The notes below the pieces were generated by a model. The model was not told where the DNA came from. It made no database searches and was given only the letters and a program-made list of their open reading frames with translations. 64,000 nucleotides of DNA from Archaeoglobales archaeon (GTDB lineage: Archaea > Halobacteriota > Archaeoglobi > Archaeoglobales > Archaeoglobaceae). Location of the stretch: NCBI GenBank assembly GCA_030055595.1, contig JASFYH010000002.1:1-64000 (forward strand), given 5' to 3'. Positions within the stretch are counted from its first letter, which is position 1; each line of letters starts with the position of its first letter. This document shows positions 33,879 through 42,581 of the stretch, piece by piece. Both the position numbers and the translations under genes were made by a program.

Positions 33879-34763
33879 ATGAAAATAGAGCCTCTCAAAG
33901 TTGAAAAAGGGATCAGAGTTTCTGAACTTGTGGAAAAATTCTCTTACACCGCCCTAAATGCTCGAAGGCTTGGAGAATCGGGAAAGATCTGGAAAGAAAT
34001 GGTTAAAGAGGATGCTTTTATATTTCTGACGCTTGCTGGAGCGATGATCCCCGCGGGAATGAGAGACATTATAAAGGATTTGTTGGAAAACAGATTTGCT
34101 CATAGCCTTGTGCTAACCGGAGCGAATGTTGTTCACGAAGTCTGCGAAGCTCTTGGCTTTCCCCACCTTTCTGGCTCGCCCTTAGCTAATGATGTTGAGC
34201 TTGCAAATAAGGGAGTTAGCAGAATATACGACGTTTTCATGGAAACTCCCGCATTCGAAGGTGTGGAGCGGTTTTTCATGGAGACGTTTAAAGAACTTTC
34301 TGGCGTATTTTCGAGCTATGAGATCCTATGGGAGATCGGCAAAAGACTTCAGAATTCCTTTCTGAGCCTTGCATTCGAAAATAAGATCCCAGTCTTCTGC
34401 CCAACGCTACACGACTCCATAGCAGGGCTTCATTTAATGCTCTACGGCAAAAATGCAGTGCTTAATTACTCCAAAGACGCCAAAATGCTCCTTGATCTTT
34501 GCTCTCAGAAAAGAAAAATGGGCATCGTGATCATTGGCGGAGGTGTGCCCAAAAACTTTGCCCTGCAGGCAATGCTCCTTGCTGAGGGCTTCGACTACGC
34601 TATTCAGATCACTACAGACACTCCGCAATACGGTGGGCTCAGCGGGGCAACACTTGAAGAGGCAAAAAGCTGGTGCAAACTCAAAGGCGATGCAAAGGCG
34701 GTAACAGTTTACTGCGATGCAACAATAGCCTTGCCATTGCTCTATGCTTATCTAATTGATTAG
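33879..34763 (+). CDS. dys: Deoxyhypusine synthase
   Basis: A 294-residue deoxyhypusine synthase. It has the NAD-binding segments LTLAGAMIPAGMRDII and TGANVVHEVCE, the IPVFCPTLHDS region, Lys225 in IIGGGVPKNFALQ at the catalytic-lysine position, and QITTDTPQYGGLSGA. It modifies aIF5A with aminobutyl from spermidine. The stop codon lies over the 3' end of a box C/D RNA on the other strand. Confidence 0.93.
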   Translation: MKIEPLKVEKGIRVSELVEKFSYTALNARRLGESGKIWKEMVKEDAFIFLTLAGAMIPAGMRDIIKDLLENRFAHSLVLTGANVVHEVCEALGFPHLSGSPLANDVELANKGVSRIYDVFMETPAFEGVERFFMETFKELSGVFSSYEILWEIGKRLQNSFLSLAFENKIPVFCPTLHDSIAGLHLMLYGKNAVLNYSKDAKMLLDLCSQKRKMGIVIIGGGVPKNFALQAMLLAEGFDYAIQITTDTPQYGGLSGATLEEAKSWCKLKGDAKAVTVYCDATIALPLLYAYLID

Positions 34764-34817
34764 GCTCAGAACTCAAAACCCTCATCACCGCTCAGAGGGG
34801 TCCTTTCATCATCGCCT
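34762..34817 (-). ncRNA. Box C/D sRNA
   Basis: On the minus strand a compact 56-nt guide RNA is complete: terminal stem AGGC/GCCT, box C ATGATGA, guide AAGGACCCCT, box D' CTGA, spacer GCG, box C' GTGATGA, guide GGGTTTTGAGTT, box D CTGA. The predicted targets are AGGGGUCCUU (methylated at the last G of the run) and AACUCAAAACCC (at the second C) by the fifth-base rule. The target RNAs were not identified here. Its 3' end overlaps the dys stop codon by two bases. Confidence 0.85.
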
Positions 34818-34985
34818 GTTAAAGGTTACTCCTTTTTTTAAAATTTTTCCCATTGTATTATAGTTCTTCTAATGCTCTTCTTATTGCTCAACTCTTTTGC
34901 ATGTCCAGAGTTGATTGAAAATAATCGATTTTACCCTTTTTACGAGTTTAATAATTGATCTCTATTAGCAGAGAAGTGATTATAA

Positions 34986-35000
34986 TAACAATTATTGTTA
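34986..35000. promoter_or_regulatory. Palindrome TAACAAT-T-ATTGTTA upstream of the lipase gene
   Basis: A perfect 7+7 inverted repeat with a one-base centre. It lies about 20 bp upstream of the TATA-like AATTTAAATA (35018-35027) that precedes the lipase ATG. The position suits a regulator-binding site. The surrounding 230 bases are AT-rich, which raises the chance of accidental symmetry. Nothing else is seen between 34818 and 34980. Confidence 0.35.
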
Positions 35001-35048
35001 AATAATAAAAATGATAAAATTTAAATACAGTCAATTAGAGAAAAGATC

Positions 35049-36440
35049 ATGGTCGCGAGGTTGTTGATTGGGGTGGTTTTAGTCTTAGCATTGGTTTCTG
35101 TTGCAACCGCAAACACGTTTGAGCAATTTGGAGAGATTCATACAGTGAAAACAGCGGATGGCGTCTCGATCAAGCTTTTGCATTACTGCTACAAAGGTGT
35201 TTGCAACAAAGGAGCTCAGCCGATCATTCTGTTCTCGGGTCTAATGGCTAACATGAACGAGTATCTGGCACACACTCCTGCTGAACTAAAGAGCAAATAT
35301 GCCCCCTATTACCCGCAAATGGCAATTGCAAGCTGGGCTCAGAATGATCCAAATGTTAAAGCGGATCCATTACTCCAGCACAGCCTTGCTTACTATCTGT
35401 GGAAGAAAGGCTACGATGTTTGGCTTGTGAACTACCGTGGAACTGGTTATGACACGATGAAAAGCCAAAAAGGTTCTGTTTACGTCAGCCTTGACGTATG
35501 GGCAATGTATGATACGCCCGCAGCGATTAACTACGTTTACTCAAAGACTGGAAAGAACCCGATCATTGGAGGACACAGCACTGGTGGTCTGGTTAGCTAT
35601 GTATACTTGCAGGGAACAAAATTCCAGAGCACAGTCTCGTGTCTCACCGGAGATCCTTGGTGCAAGAAGGTTGCCTCTTATGACAGCCTTGTAAAGGAGA
35701 GGAACGGAATAACCAAAGGAGCGCAGACGGTGCTTGGTGTTATAGCTCTCGATCCAGCTATGATCCCACCATTGCCCCAGATCATAGACACAAAAGTCGG
35801 CTGGGCTTTGCTCGATATCCCAATCTACATGGATCTGAGAAGCCTATTAGAATCAATAGCCAAAAGCAGATTGCTCTGGAATACAACCCTATTGGCGATG
35901 AATTTCCTGTATACAGTAATTGAAGAAGCATATTACCAGTATGGCGACAGGTGTGAGCTCATAAAAGCTTTAGCCATGTATGCTACAGAAGACATGAATG
36001 ATCCTCTCGGCGACTTCTCGGTTAGATACATCATGGACAGTATTTACACACCAACATTGGTGCAGTATGCAGACTTTGGGTTAAGGCTTACCGCCAGAGA
36101 ATACTTTGAAAATGGAGGAAAAAGCTACCTGATCTCACCACCTAATCCGAAGCCCGGCTTGGATGGATACTATTACTACATATACAACATGAAAAAAGTG
36201 CAAGTCCCATTCATAACGATCCTCTCAGAACTCCCGGGGCTTGTTGAAGCGGAGCAGATCGAAAAAGACTTGATGGGAAGAAAGACCCCACATCCGCTCG
36301 ACGAAACTTGGCTAATTAAAGGCACAGGTCACCTTGAGCTACCATTCGGCTTAAAAGCTCCGAGTGAGATCTTTCCAAAAATTGGCAACTGGCTTGACAA
36401 AATGCAAGCTCTCCATGGCTATCCAACAACACCAAGGTAA
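35049..36440 (+). CDS. Secreted alpha/beta-hydrolase lipase
   Basis: A 463-residue protein with a Sec signal peptide (about residues 1-21, VSVATA at the end). The fold resembles the gastric/lysosomal acid lipase type: QHSLAYYLWKKGYDVWLVNY, nucleophile Ser177 in GGHSTGG, and the probable catalytic His in KGTGHLELPFG near the C-terminus. Several extracytoplasmic Cys (C47, C52 and another pair near 199-207) could form disulfides. Archaeoglobus fulgidus secretes a comparable lipase. It has its own promoter and stands alone. Confidence 0.85.
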   Translation: MVARLLIGVVLVLALVSVATANTFEQFGEIHTVKTADGVSIKLLHYCYKGVCNKGAQPIILFSGLMANMNEYLAHTPAELKSKYAPYYPQMAIASWAQNDPNVKADPLLQHSLAYYLWKKGYDVWLVNYRGTGYDTMKSQKGSVYVSLDVWAMYDTPAAINYVYSKTGKNPIIGGHSTGGLVSYVYLQGTKFQSTVSCLTGDPWCKKVASYDSLVKERNGITKGAQTVLGVIALDPAMIPPLPQIIDTKVGWALLDIPIYMDLRSLLESIAKSRLLWNTTLLAMNFLYTVIEEAYYQYGDRCELIKALAMYATEDMNDPLGDFSVRYIMDSIYTPTLVQYADFGLRLTAREYFENGGKSYLISPPNPKPGLDGYYYYIYNMKKVQVPFITILSELPGLVEAEQIEKDLMGRKTPHPLDETWLIKGTGHLELPFGLKAPSEIFPKIGNWLDKMQALHGYPTTPR

Positions 36441-36463
36441 AATTTTTGATTTTTTACAAATTC

Positions 36464-37294
36464 TTATTCTTTTTCACCCAAATACTCAAGATCAACAACA
36501 TATCTGTTCACATAGGGTGCAAAGCTCCCGCATCTCCGCATGAATTTCGCCTTTGCAATTATTCCGTTGCTTAAAAAAATATCTTCAACCTTTTTAGCAA
36601 GCATGCTTTCATTATTCTCGCTTTCAAACGTGTAGTAATGAACAAAGCCACCAGCCTTAACCTTGCCCTTAACCAGCCCAACAAAGCTCTCCGCAGAATA
36701 TGGGGCGGGCATTAAAATGCGATCGAATTTGCCCTCAAGCTTCGGAACAACTTCAGCAACATCGCCCTCGATTACAACGACATTGTTGACTTTGTTGAGC
36801 TTAACATTCCTTCTAAAATACTCCACCGCAATCCTGTTCAGCTCAACTCCTACGACTTCTTTAGCCTTTGAAAGCCTTGCGATGACAATTGCATAAGGTC
36901 CAACGCCAGCAAACATTACCAAAACCCTCTCGCCTTCCTTTACAAGCCTTGCAATCCTTTCACGCTCGGTTGAGAGCTTTGAGGAATAGTAAACCTTCGT
37001 TGGATCCACGAGAAATCTACAGCCATGCTCCTTAGCGATCGACTCTGTCTCTTCTCCATAGATCTTCTCGTATTTCGCAACCCTGAAAACGCCATTAACT
37101 TCACCCACTTTTCTTAAAATTGTCTTCAAATGCCTATGCTTTTTGAGTATTGCATCCGCAATGAGCTCCTTCTTGCTGATTAGCTCATCTGGGATCTCTA
37201 TTATTGCAATATCTCCAATTATCTCGAAGCTTCTTCGCAAGATTTTCAGCTCTTCTTCGCTGAGCTGATCTTTGAGCATTTCCTTGAGGGACAC
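36464..37294 (-). CDS. trm5: Trm5-type tRNA (guanine37-N1)-methyltransferase
   Basis: A 276-residue class I SAM methyltransferase with the Trm5 middle domain (EIIGDIAIIEIP; HGCRFLVDPTKVYYSSKLST) and a Rossmann domain (VLVMFAGVGPYAIVIARL; VVGVELNRIAVEYFRRN; ILMPAPYSAESF). The product m1G37 is the substrate of Taw1, encoded 0.6 kb away. A Taw2-type aminocarboxypropyl transferase shares the fold and is the main alternative. GTG 37294 gives the usual SLKEMLK start; TTG 37297 is also in frame. Confidence 0.82.
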   Translation of the reverse strand: MSLKEMLKDQLSEEELKILRRSFEIIGDIAIIEIPDELISKKELIADAILKKHRHLKTILRKVGEVNGVFRVAKYEKIYGEETESIAKEHGCRFLVDPTKVYYSSKLSTERERIARLVKEGERVLVMFAGVGPYAIVIARLSKAKEVVGVELNRIAVEYFRRNVKLNKVNNVVVIEGDVAEVVPKLEGKFDRILMPAPYSAESFVGLVKGKVKAGGFVHYYTFESENNESMLAKKVEDIFLSNGIIAKAKFMRRCGSFAPYVNRYVVDLEYLGEKE

Positions 37295-37330
37295 CAAAGT
37301 GATTTATGCAGACTGCAATAAATATTTACG

Positions 37331-37933
37331 ATGCTTAAAGGGGTTTACTTCATCACGGACTCAAAGTTTGGAAGTCATGAGGAGTTAGCAAAAAAAGCTC
37401 TCGAGTTAGGTGTTAGGCTAATTCAGTTAAGAGAAAAGAAAATGAAGGATCGGGAATTGCTTAAGGTAGCAAAAAAATTAAGGGAAGTCACAGAAAGTTA
37501 TGACGCACTGCTAATTATAAACGACCGCATTGATCTTGCTTTGGCCTGCGAAGCTGACGGTGTGCATTTGGGTCAGGAGGATCTGCCCTTAGAAGTTGCA
37601 AGAGAATTGTTCGACGGGCTCATCGGCATTTCAGTTCACAGTGCTGAAGAAGCAAGAGAAGCAAAAAAGGCGGATTATCTTGGCGCTGGTCCAGTTTTTG
37701 CGACAACTACGAAGGAAGATGCAAAAGCACCAATTGGAGTTGATGGACTGAAAAAAATCATCTCAGCCACTAATTTGCCCGTTTTTGCAATTGGAAGAAT
37801 AAAGCTTGAGAATGTTAAAAGTGTGCTCGATTGCAAAGTTGCTGGCGTTGCAATTGTTTCCGCAATAGCGGGCGAAAGCGGAGAGGGGGCAAAGGATTTT
37901 ATTGAGTTTGTGAACAAATATTTGGGCTTATGA
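37331..37933 (+). CDS. thiE: Thiamine-phosphate synthase
   Basis: A 200-residue TIM barrel with VRLIQLREKKMKDRELL, LIINDRIDLALACEADGVHLGQEDLP, ISVHSAEEA, ADYLGAGPVFATTTKED and PVFAIGRI, the ThiE motifs. It joins HMP-pyrophosphate and the thiazole phosphate. It overlaps taw1 by 4 bp, so the two are co-translated. Confidence 0.95.
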   Translation: MLKGVYFITDSKFGSHEELAKKALELGVRLIQLREKKMKDRELLKVAKKLREVTESYDALLIINDRIDLALACEADGVHLGQEDLPLEVARELFDGLIGISVHSAEEAREAKKADYLGAGPVFATTTKEDAKAPIGVDGLKKIISATNLPVFAIGRIKLENVKSVLDCKVAGVAIVSAIAGESGEGAKDFIEFVNKYLGL

Positions 37934-38805
37934 AACCGCTCTCAGACCTAAAGGGCTATCAGATCTTCAACCATTCCGCAGTGAAGACATGCTTGTGGCT
38001 CAAAAAATCGCTTAGAGACGAAGGAGTGTGCTACAAGCAGAAGTTCTATGGAATTCAGTCCCACCGATGCCTTCAGATGACTCCCGCTTTGCTATGCAAC
38101 CAGGCTTGTATTCACTGCTGGCGTCCTTTGGAGCTTCTAAAGGACTTTAAAGGCTGGAATGATCCTGAAAGGATCGTTGAAGAGAGCCTAAAGGCTCAAA
38201 AAAGACTGCTTAGTGGATTCTACGGCACAGAAGGAATCAACAGAGTTAAGCTTAAAGAAGCGGAAAAGCCGAATCAGGTTGCAATAAGCCTACTTGGAGA
38301 GCCAACCCTTTATCCTTACCTTCCGGAGCTAATTGAATGCTATAAAAAACGCGGATTCACAACCTTCTTAGTCACAAACGGCACAAATCCAGAGATGGTT
38401 GAGAAAGTGAAGCCGACACAGCTTTACATTAGCCTCACTGCCTACAGCGAAGAAAGTCATTTGACCCTTAACCGCCCAAGCAGTAATTTTTGGGCTCAAA
38501 TTATGGAGAGCTTGAAGAGAATGAAGGATTCACGCTCAAAGAAAGTTATAAGGCTAACGCTGATCAAGGGAATCAACATGGACGAAAAAGCGGTAGAGGG
38601 ATTCGACAGGCTAATAAGGATTGCTGAGCCAGACTACGTGGAGGCAAAAGCTTACATGTTCCTTGGATACTCAAGGCGAAGGCTAAAGCTTGAGAACATG
38701 CCCGAGCACAGAGATGTGGTTGAGTTTAGCAAATTGCTGTGCAAAAAGGGCTATGAAATCGTTGACGAGTCTGAGCAGAGTAGAGTTTGCCTTCTGAGCC
38801 TATGA
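37930..38805 (+). CDS. taw1: 4-demethylwyosine synthase (radical SAM)
   Basis: A 291-residue Taw1. The radical SAM cluster ligands are Cys56, Cys60 and Cys63 (LLCNQACIHCWRP). Cys21, Cys34 and Cys47 form the second [4Fe-4S] site characteristic of the family. It condenses pyruvate carbons with m1G37 of tRNA-Phe to make imidazopurine wyosine derivatives. It overlaps both neighbours by 4 bp (ATGA). Confidence 0.94.
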   Translation: MKPLSDLKGYQIFNHSAVKTCLWLKKSLRDEGVCYKQKFYGIQSHRCLQMTPALLCNQACIHCWRPLELLKDFKGWNDPERIVEESLKAQKRLLSGFYGTEGINRVKLKEAEKPNQVAISLLGEPTLYPYLPELIECYKKRGFTTFLVTNGTNPEMVEKVKPTQLYISLTAYSEESHLTLNRPSSNFWAQIMESLKRMKDSRSKKVIRLTLIKGINMDEKAVEGFDRLIRIAEPDYVEAKAYMFLGYSRRRLKLENMPEHRDVVEFSKLLCKKGYEIVDESEQSRVCLLSL

Positions 38806-39386
38806 GACTCGAAGACTGTCGTATTAGACTTGAGGAGCTCGAAAAGGCTCGTGAAGAGCTTTTAAAGCTTACAAGAGAACTCAGAATTCTGGCTTCGAAG
38901 TCAATCGTAGCGGTGCACTCTGGAAATATGGAGCTCGCAGAGGAGAGCATCTCTAAAGGGCTGAAAATTCTTGAAAAGATCAAGGAATTCCAGAATTGTC
39001 CCGAGATTTACTATTCGATTACAAACGAGGCTATGCAGGAGATTGCTGAAGCGGTATTGTTCACAAAGGCTGTGAAGGGTGATTTCGATTTATCGATTGA
39101 CTTCGAAGTCTCCCATTCAGCATTCATCACAGGCTTGGCTGATGCCATTGGAGAGCTTCGCAGATTTGCGCTTTCAAGGATGATCTCGGGCGAGTTTGAA
39201 AAAGCTGAGAAAATTGTCGAAATTATGGAGAAGATCTATTCAGAACTCATTTCTTTCGCGTCCTTCCCCGACAGACTTGTGCCAAATCTTAGGCAGAAGC
39301 TCGATGTTGCAAGAGCGGGAATTGAGAGAACGAAGTCTGATCTGCTTACAGCAAGGCTCTATGCGGTTCTGGATCGGGATAGATGA
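38802..39386 (+). CDS. Translin-family RNA-binding protein
   Basis: A 194-residue all-helical protein resembling archaeal translin (LRILASKSIVAVHSGNMELA; EIAEAVLFTKAVKGDFDLSI; DAIGELRRFALSRMISGEF). Eukaryotic translin/TRAX (C3PO) binds and cleaves RNA, and archaeal forms can process RNA. ATG 38802 overlaps the taw1 stop, and the last 26 bases overlap tiaS. The placement suggests a role in tRNA or RNA processing. Confidence 0.82.
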   Translation: MRLEDCRIRLEELEKAREELLKLTRELRILASKSIVAVHSGNMELAEESISKGLKILEKIKEFQNCPEIYYSITNEAMQEIAEAVLFTKAVKGDFDLSIDFEVSHSAFITGLADAIGELRRFALSRMISGEFEKAEKIVEIMEKIYSELISFASFPDRLVPNLRQKLDVARAGIERTKSDLLTARLYAVLDRDR

Positions 39387-40611
39387 CACGGACAGCAGAA
39401 AAGGAATGTGCACAACTTATCTTGCAGTGCTCTTAATGGAAGAAATAAAAAAAATTGGCAAAGTGATTGGATTTCCAAGGCTTATAAGGCTAAATCCAAC
39501 GATTCCCTTTAAAACAAGGGGAAATGGAGCGGTTAGCTTTCTTGCAGAGATTGAAGATCTTGATCAGGCTCTGGAAATTACTGAGAGACTCGTTAAAAAA
39601 TACGCTGAGCTTGAAGATGAGAACACAAATCCCGGAGTTGTTTTCGTTGAAGAAGAAAAAGCTCCTTTGTTAAGAGAATTTTCAGAAAAGGCGATAAAAG
39701 ACGTTTTGAGGATTGAAGACGCTCTTGAGCTAATAGAAAAGAATCGCATTGATCACCTTAAGTTCAAGAATGGTCGCGGGCTCATTGGAGCGCTTGCTTC
39801 AGTTGGGGCACAGCTTAATGATATTGTCTACGAGCTCATTGCTTACCGCATGCCTGAAAAAATTGGAAAACCTCGGGAATACGATAAGGAGAGCTTTTAC
39901 GATCTTGACTTCGAATTCTATCCAAAGATCTTTGACACAGTTGACTGGTGCAACGACGTTGTAATGGCGGTTCCCGGAACTCCTTGCCCTGTGCTATTTG
40001 GCTTAAGGGGAGAAGAGCCAGAAATTCTAAAAAAAGCTCTCAATTACGTTAAAACAGAGCCATGGGAAAGGTGGCAGATCTTTATAACAAACCACGCCAC
40101 AGACATGCACATTATCAACAGCGAAAAGGTCGAGGATTTTCACTCCTACAGGCTAATCAGCAGAGTTGTTAAAAAGCCGTATGAGATCGTTGGTGGTCAT
40201 GTTTTCTTTGAAGTCAAAACGAATTCTGGAACTTTGAAATGCTCAGCATTTGAGCCGACCAAGCAATTCAGAAACATTGTCCGAGCTCTTATTCCGGGAG
40301 ACGTTGTAGAACTCTATGGTTCGGTTAAGAACAACACTTTAAATCTCGAAAAGCTTCGAATTGTAGAGCTTGCGAAAAAATATGTTGAGCTGAACCCGCT
40401 ATGCCCAGGATGTGGAAAAAGAATGGAGTCCGCTGGTAAAGAACAGGGTTTCAGATGCAGAAACTGCAAAACCAAAGCCACCGAAAAAATAAAAATTGAA
40501 GTCCCAAGAAGACTTGAGCCCGGATTCTACGAAGTCCCGCCGTGTGCAAGAAGGCATTTAACGAAGCCTTTGATCAGAATAAACGCCTCAGGAAGGCATA
40601 TTTTCAGATAA
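39361..40611 (+). CDS. tiaS: tRNA(Ile2) 2-agmatinylcytidine synthetase
   Basis: A 416-residue TiaS. It begins FWIGIDDTDSRKGMCTTYLA (the ATP-binding DDTDS motif), followed by RLNPTIPFKTRGNGAVS, an OB-like domain near 290-340, and a C-terminal zinc ribbon (CPGCGKRM...CRNC). It attaches agmatine to C34 of tRNA-Ile(CAU) so that AUA is read as Ile. ATG 39361 is 26 bp inside the translin gene. Confidence 0.95.
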   Translation: MRFWIGIDDTDSRKGMCTTYLAVLLMEEIKKIGKVIGFPRLIRLNPTIPFKTRGNGAVSFLAEIEDLDQALEITERLVKKYAELEDENTNPGVVFVEEEKAPLLREFSEKAIKDVLRIEDALELIEKNRIDHLKFKNGRGLIGALASVGAQLNDIVYELIAYRMPEKIGKPREYDKESFYDLDFEFYPKIFDTVDWCNDVVMAVPGTPCPVLFGLRGEEPEILKKALNYVKTEPWERWQIFITNHATDMHIINSEKVEDFHSYRLISRVVKKPYEIVGGHVFFEVKTNSGTLKCSAFEPTKQFRNIVRALIPGDVVELYGSVKNNTLNLEKLRIVELAKKYVELNPLCPGCGKRMESAGKEQGFRCRNCKTKATEKIKIEVPRRLEPGFYEVPPCARRHLTKPLIRINASGRHIFR

Positions 40612-41370
40612 AACGTCGAGCATGCTGTAAATTCCCGGCTTTTCAACTCCTGCAATCCACTTCACAGCCATTATTGCTCCCTTTGCAAAGCTGTCTCTGC
40701 TCGTGGCTCTGTGCGTAATCTCCACCCGTTCCCCCTCGCTAAAGAATAGGACTGTATGCTCTCCAACTACATCGCCCCCACGGATGCCAAACACGCCAAT
40801 CTCGTTGCCCCTCTTTCCTTCTCTGCAAAACTTTAATTCCAATTCTTTGCCCTTTTTAGCCAAAACTTCCCTTATGATCTCAGCGGTCTTTATTGCGGTC
40901 CCGCTCGGAGCATCCTTCTTCATCTTGTGGTGAATTTCGAAGATCTCGATGTCGTAGCTATGGAGCAGTGAAGATGCGAATTCCACGATCTTGAAAAATG
41001 CATTAACACCAATGCTGAAATTTGGCGATATTACAGCTGGAACCTTTTTGCAATAGCTCTCAAGTTCCTTCCTTTGCTCCTCACTGAAGCCAGTGGTGCC
41101 AATCACGAGTTTTACCCCTTTCTGCGAAGCGATCCTTGCATTCTTTATGCAGGCTTCAGGATTAGTAAAGTCCACGAGAACGTCGGCGTTAAGCTTTGTA
41201 ATATCATTCTCGACCAAAACGCCGATTTTTCCAACTCCAGCGAGCTCTCCCGCATCTTTTCCAACTTCAACAACATCGAAAGCCTGAGAAACTTTCAAGC
41301 CCTCATTAATTGCGTGCTTCACGACAAGCCTTCCCATTCTACCTGCTGCTCCAGCAATTGCGAGCTTCAT
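40588..41370 (-). CDS. dapB: 4-hydroxy-tetrahydrodipicolinate reductase
   Basis: A 260-residue DapB with an N-terminal NAD(P) fold (IAGAAGRMGRLVVKHA), VDFTNPEA, VIGTTGFSEEQ, SPNFSIGVNAFFKI, the catalytic EIFEIHHKMKKDAPSGTA and GEHTVLFFSEGERVEITHRA. It acts in diaminopimelate/lysine synthesis downstream of Asd, which is encoded at 47238. The end overlaps tiaS by 24 bp. Confidence 0.95.
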   Translation of the reverse strand: MKLAIAGAAGRMGRLVVKHAINEGLKVSQAFDVVEVGKDAGELAGVGKIGVLVENDITKLNADVLVDFTNPEACIKNARIASQKGVKLVIGTTGFSEEQRKELESYCKKVPAVISPNFSIGVNAFFKIVEFASSLLHSYDIEIFEIHHKMKKDAPSGTAIKTAEIIREVLAKKGKELELKFCREGKRGNEIGVFGIRGGDVVGEHTVLFFSEGERVEITHRATSRDSFAKGAIMAVKWIAGVEKPGIYSMLDVLSENMPS

Positions 41371-41437
41371 GAAGTTAATCTTGCTTAATGTTAAAAATGT
41401 TTGTAGGACTAGCTGGAAAAATTTAGGATTTTATAAA

Positions 41438-42427
41438 TTAGCTGGTTTGAGATCCTCCACTTAATCTTCTAAATTTCTCCCTCGCTTTGTCGATCGTGGC
41501 GTTTAGATATCTCGCTACAGCCTTTTTAAGATCCAGTGGGTGCAAAGCTCCGCTCTTGAAGTCCTCTACCATAGCTTCAAAGTTTTCATACTCTATGTCT
41601 CCACCAAACTTGGAGTCCCGCTCGATCTTAACTCTTCCAAATGCTGGAAAAACGTAATGCTTTGCGAGGTCTATAACCGGGTTTCCTTCGACAACTTTTG
41701 GTGGACAAAAGGCTTTCATGATCTTTCTTTCAACCTCCTCTGCGGAATCACTTATCGAGATGTAATTTCCCTTGGACTTGCTCATCTTCTCACCATCAAG
41801 CCCAGAAATGATCGGCGTATGGATGCAGATCGGAGCTTTATAGCCAAGAACAGGCAAATTCTCTCTTGCAAGCATATGGATCTTCCTCTGATCTATTCCT
41901 CCAACCGCAACGTCGATACCCAAGTAGGCTATGTCTAAAGATTGCATTAACGGGTAGATCATCTGAGAAACCATTGGATCTTCTTTCCTCCTACTGACTT
42001 CATCCATGCTCCTTTTCGCTCTGTTTAGTGTTGTAATTCTCGCCAATTTCAGAATTTCGAGCGTGTAGTCTTTGTTCAGCTGATAGTCACTGCCAAGAAT
42101 GAACTTCGCGCTTTTTTCTTCGAGTCCAAAGGATATGAATGTCTTCATGTTTCTCTCTGCGAGCTTTCTTATTTCCTCAAAAGAACCCTTTTCATTTAGG
42201 TAAGCGTGAATGTCTGCAAGCAAAACAACGATCTCAAAGCCTATGCTCTGCAGATCCTTGAGCTTGTTTACGGTGATCAGATGACCCAAGTGGATCTCTC
42301 CACTTGGCTCGTAGCCGACATAGGCTCTTGGGTGCTCTTTGGTCTCAAGCAAAGCTTTAAGCTCTTCCACAGACACAACTTCTTCGGTGTTTCTCGTTGC
42401 GAGAGCGAGTTTCTCTTCAAGATCCAT
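41438..42427 (-). CDS. tyrS: Tyrosyl-tRNA synthetase
   Basis: A 329-residue archaeal-type TyrRS with the HIGH-type PSGEIHLGHLITV, LADIHAYLNEKG, the tyrosine-binding YPLMQSLDIAYLGIDVAVGG and KMSKSKGNYI. The length is typical of archaeal enzymes, without the bacterial C-terminal S4 domain. Confidence 0.95.
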   Translation of the reverse strand: MDLEEKLALATRNTEEVVSVEELKALLETKEHPRAYVGYEPSGEIHLGHLITVNKLKDLQSIGFEIVVLLADIHAYLNEKGSFEEIRKLAERNMKTFISFGLEEKSAKFILGSDYQLNKDYTLEILKLARITTLNRAKRSMDEVSRRKEDPMVSQMIYPLMQSLDIAYLGIDVAVGGIDQRKIHMLARENLPVLGYKAPICIHTPIISGLDGEKMSKSKGNYISISDSAEEVERKIMKAFCPPKVVEGNPVIDLAKHYVFPAFGRVKIERDSKFGGDIEYENFEAMVEDFKSGALHPLDLKKAVARYLNATIDKAREKFRRLSGGSQTS

Positions 42428-42581
42428 AGCTTAAATTTGCATTCGATTTTTAAACTTCTTGGCAGAATATACATAATTTTTACCTTTATATATAGTAATT
42501 TACTCTTAATACGTATTTTTGAGCAAAAAACTTATATTTCCAATTTAGATATGTATAACATAAGAACTTAGGGTGAGAAGT

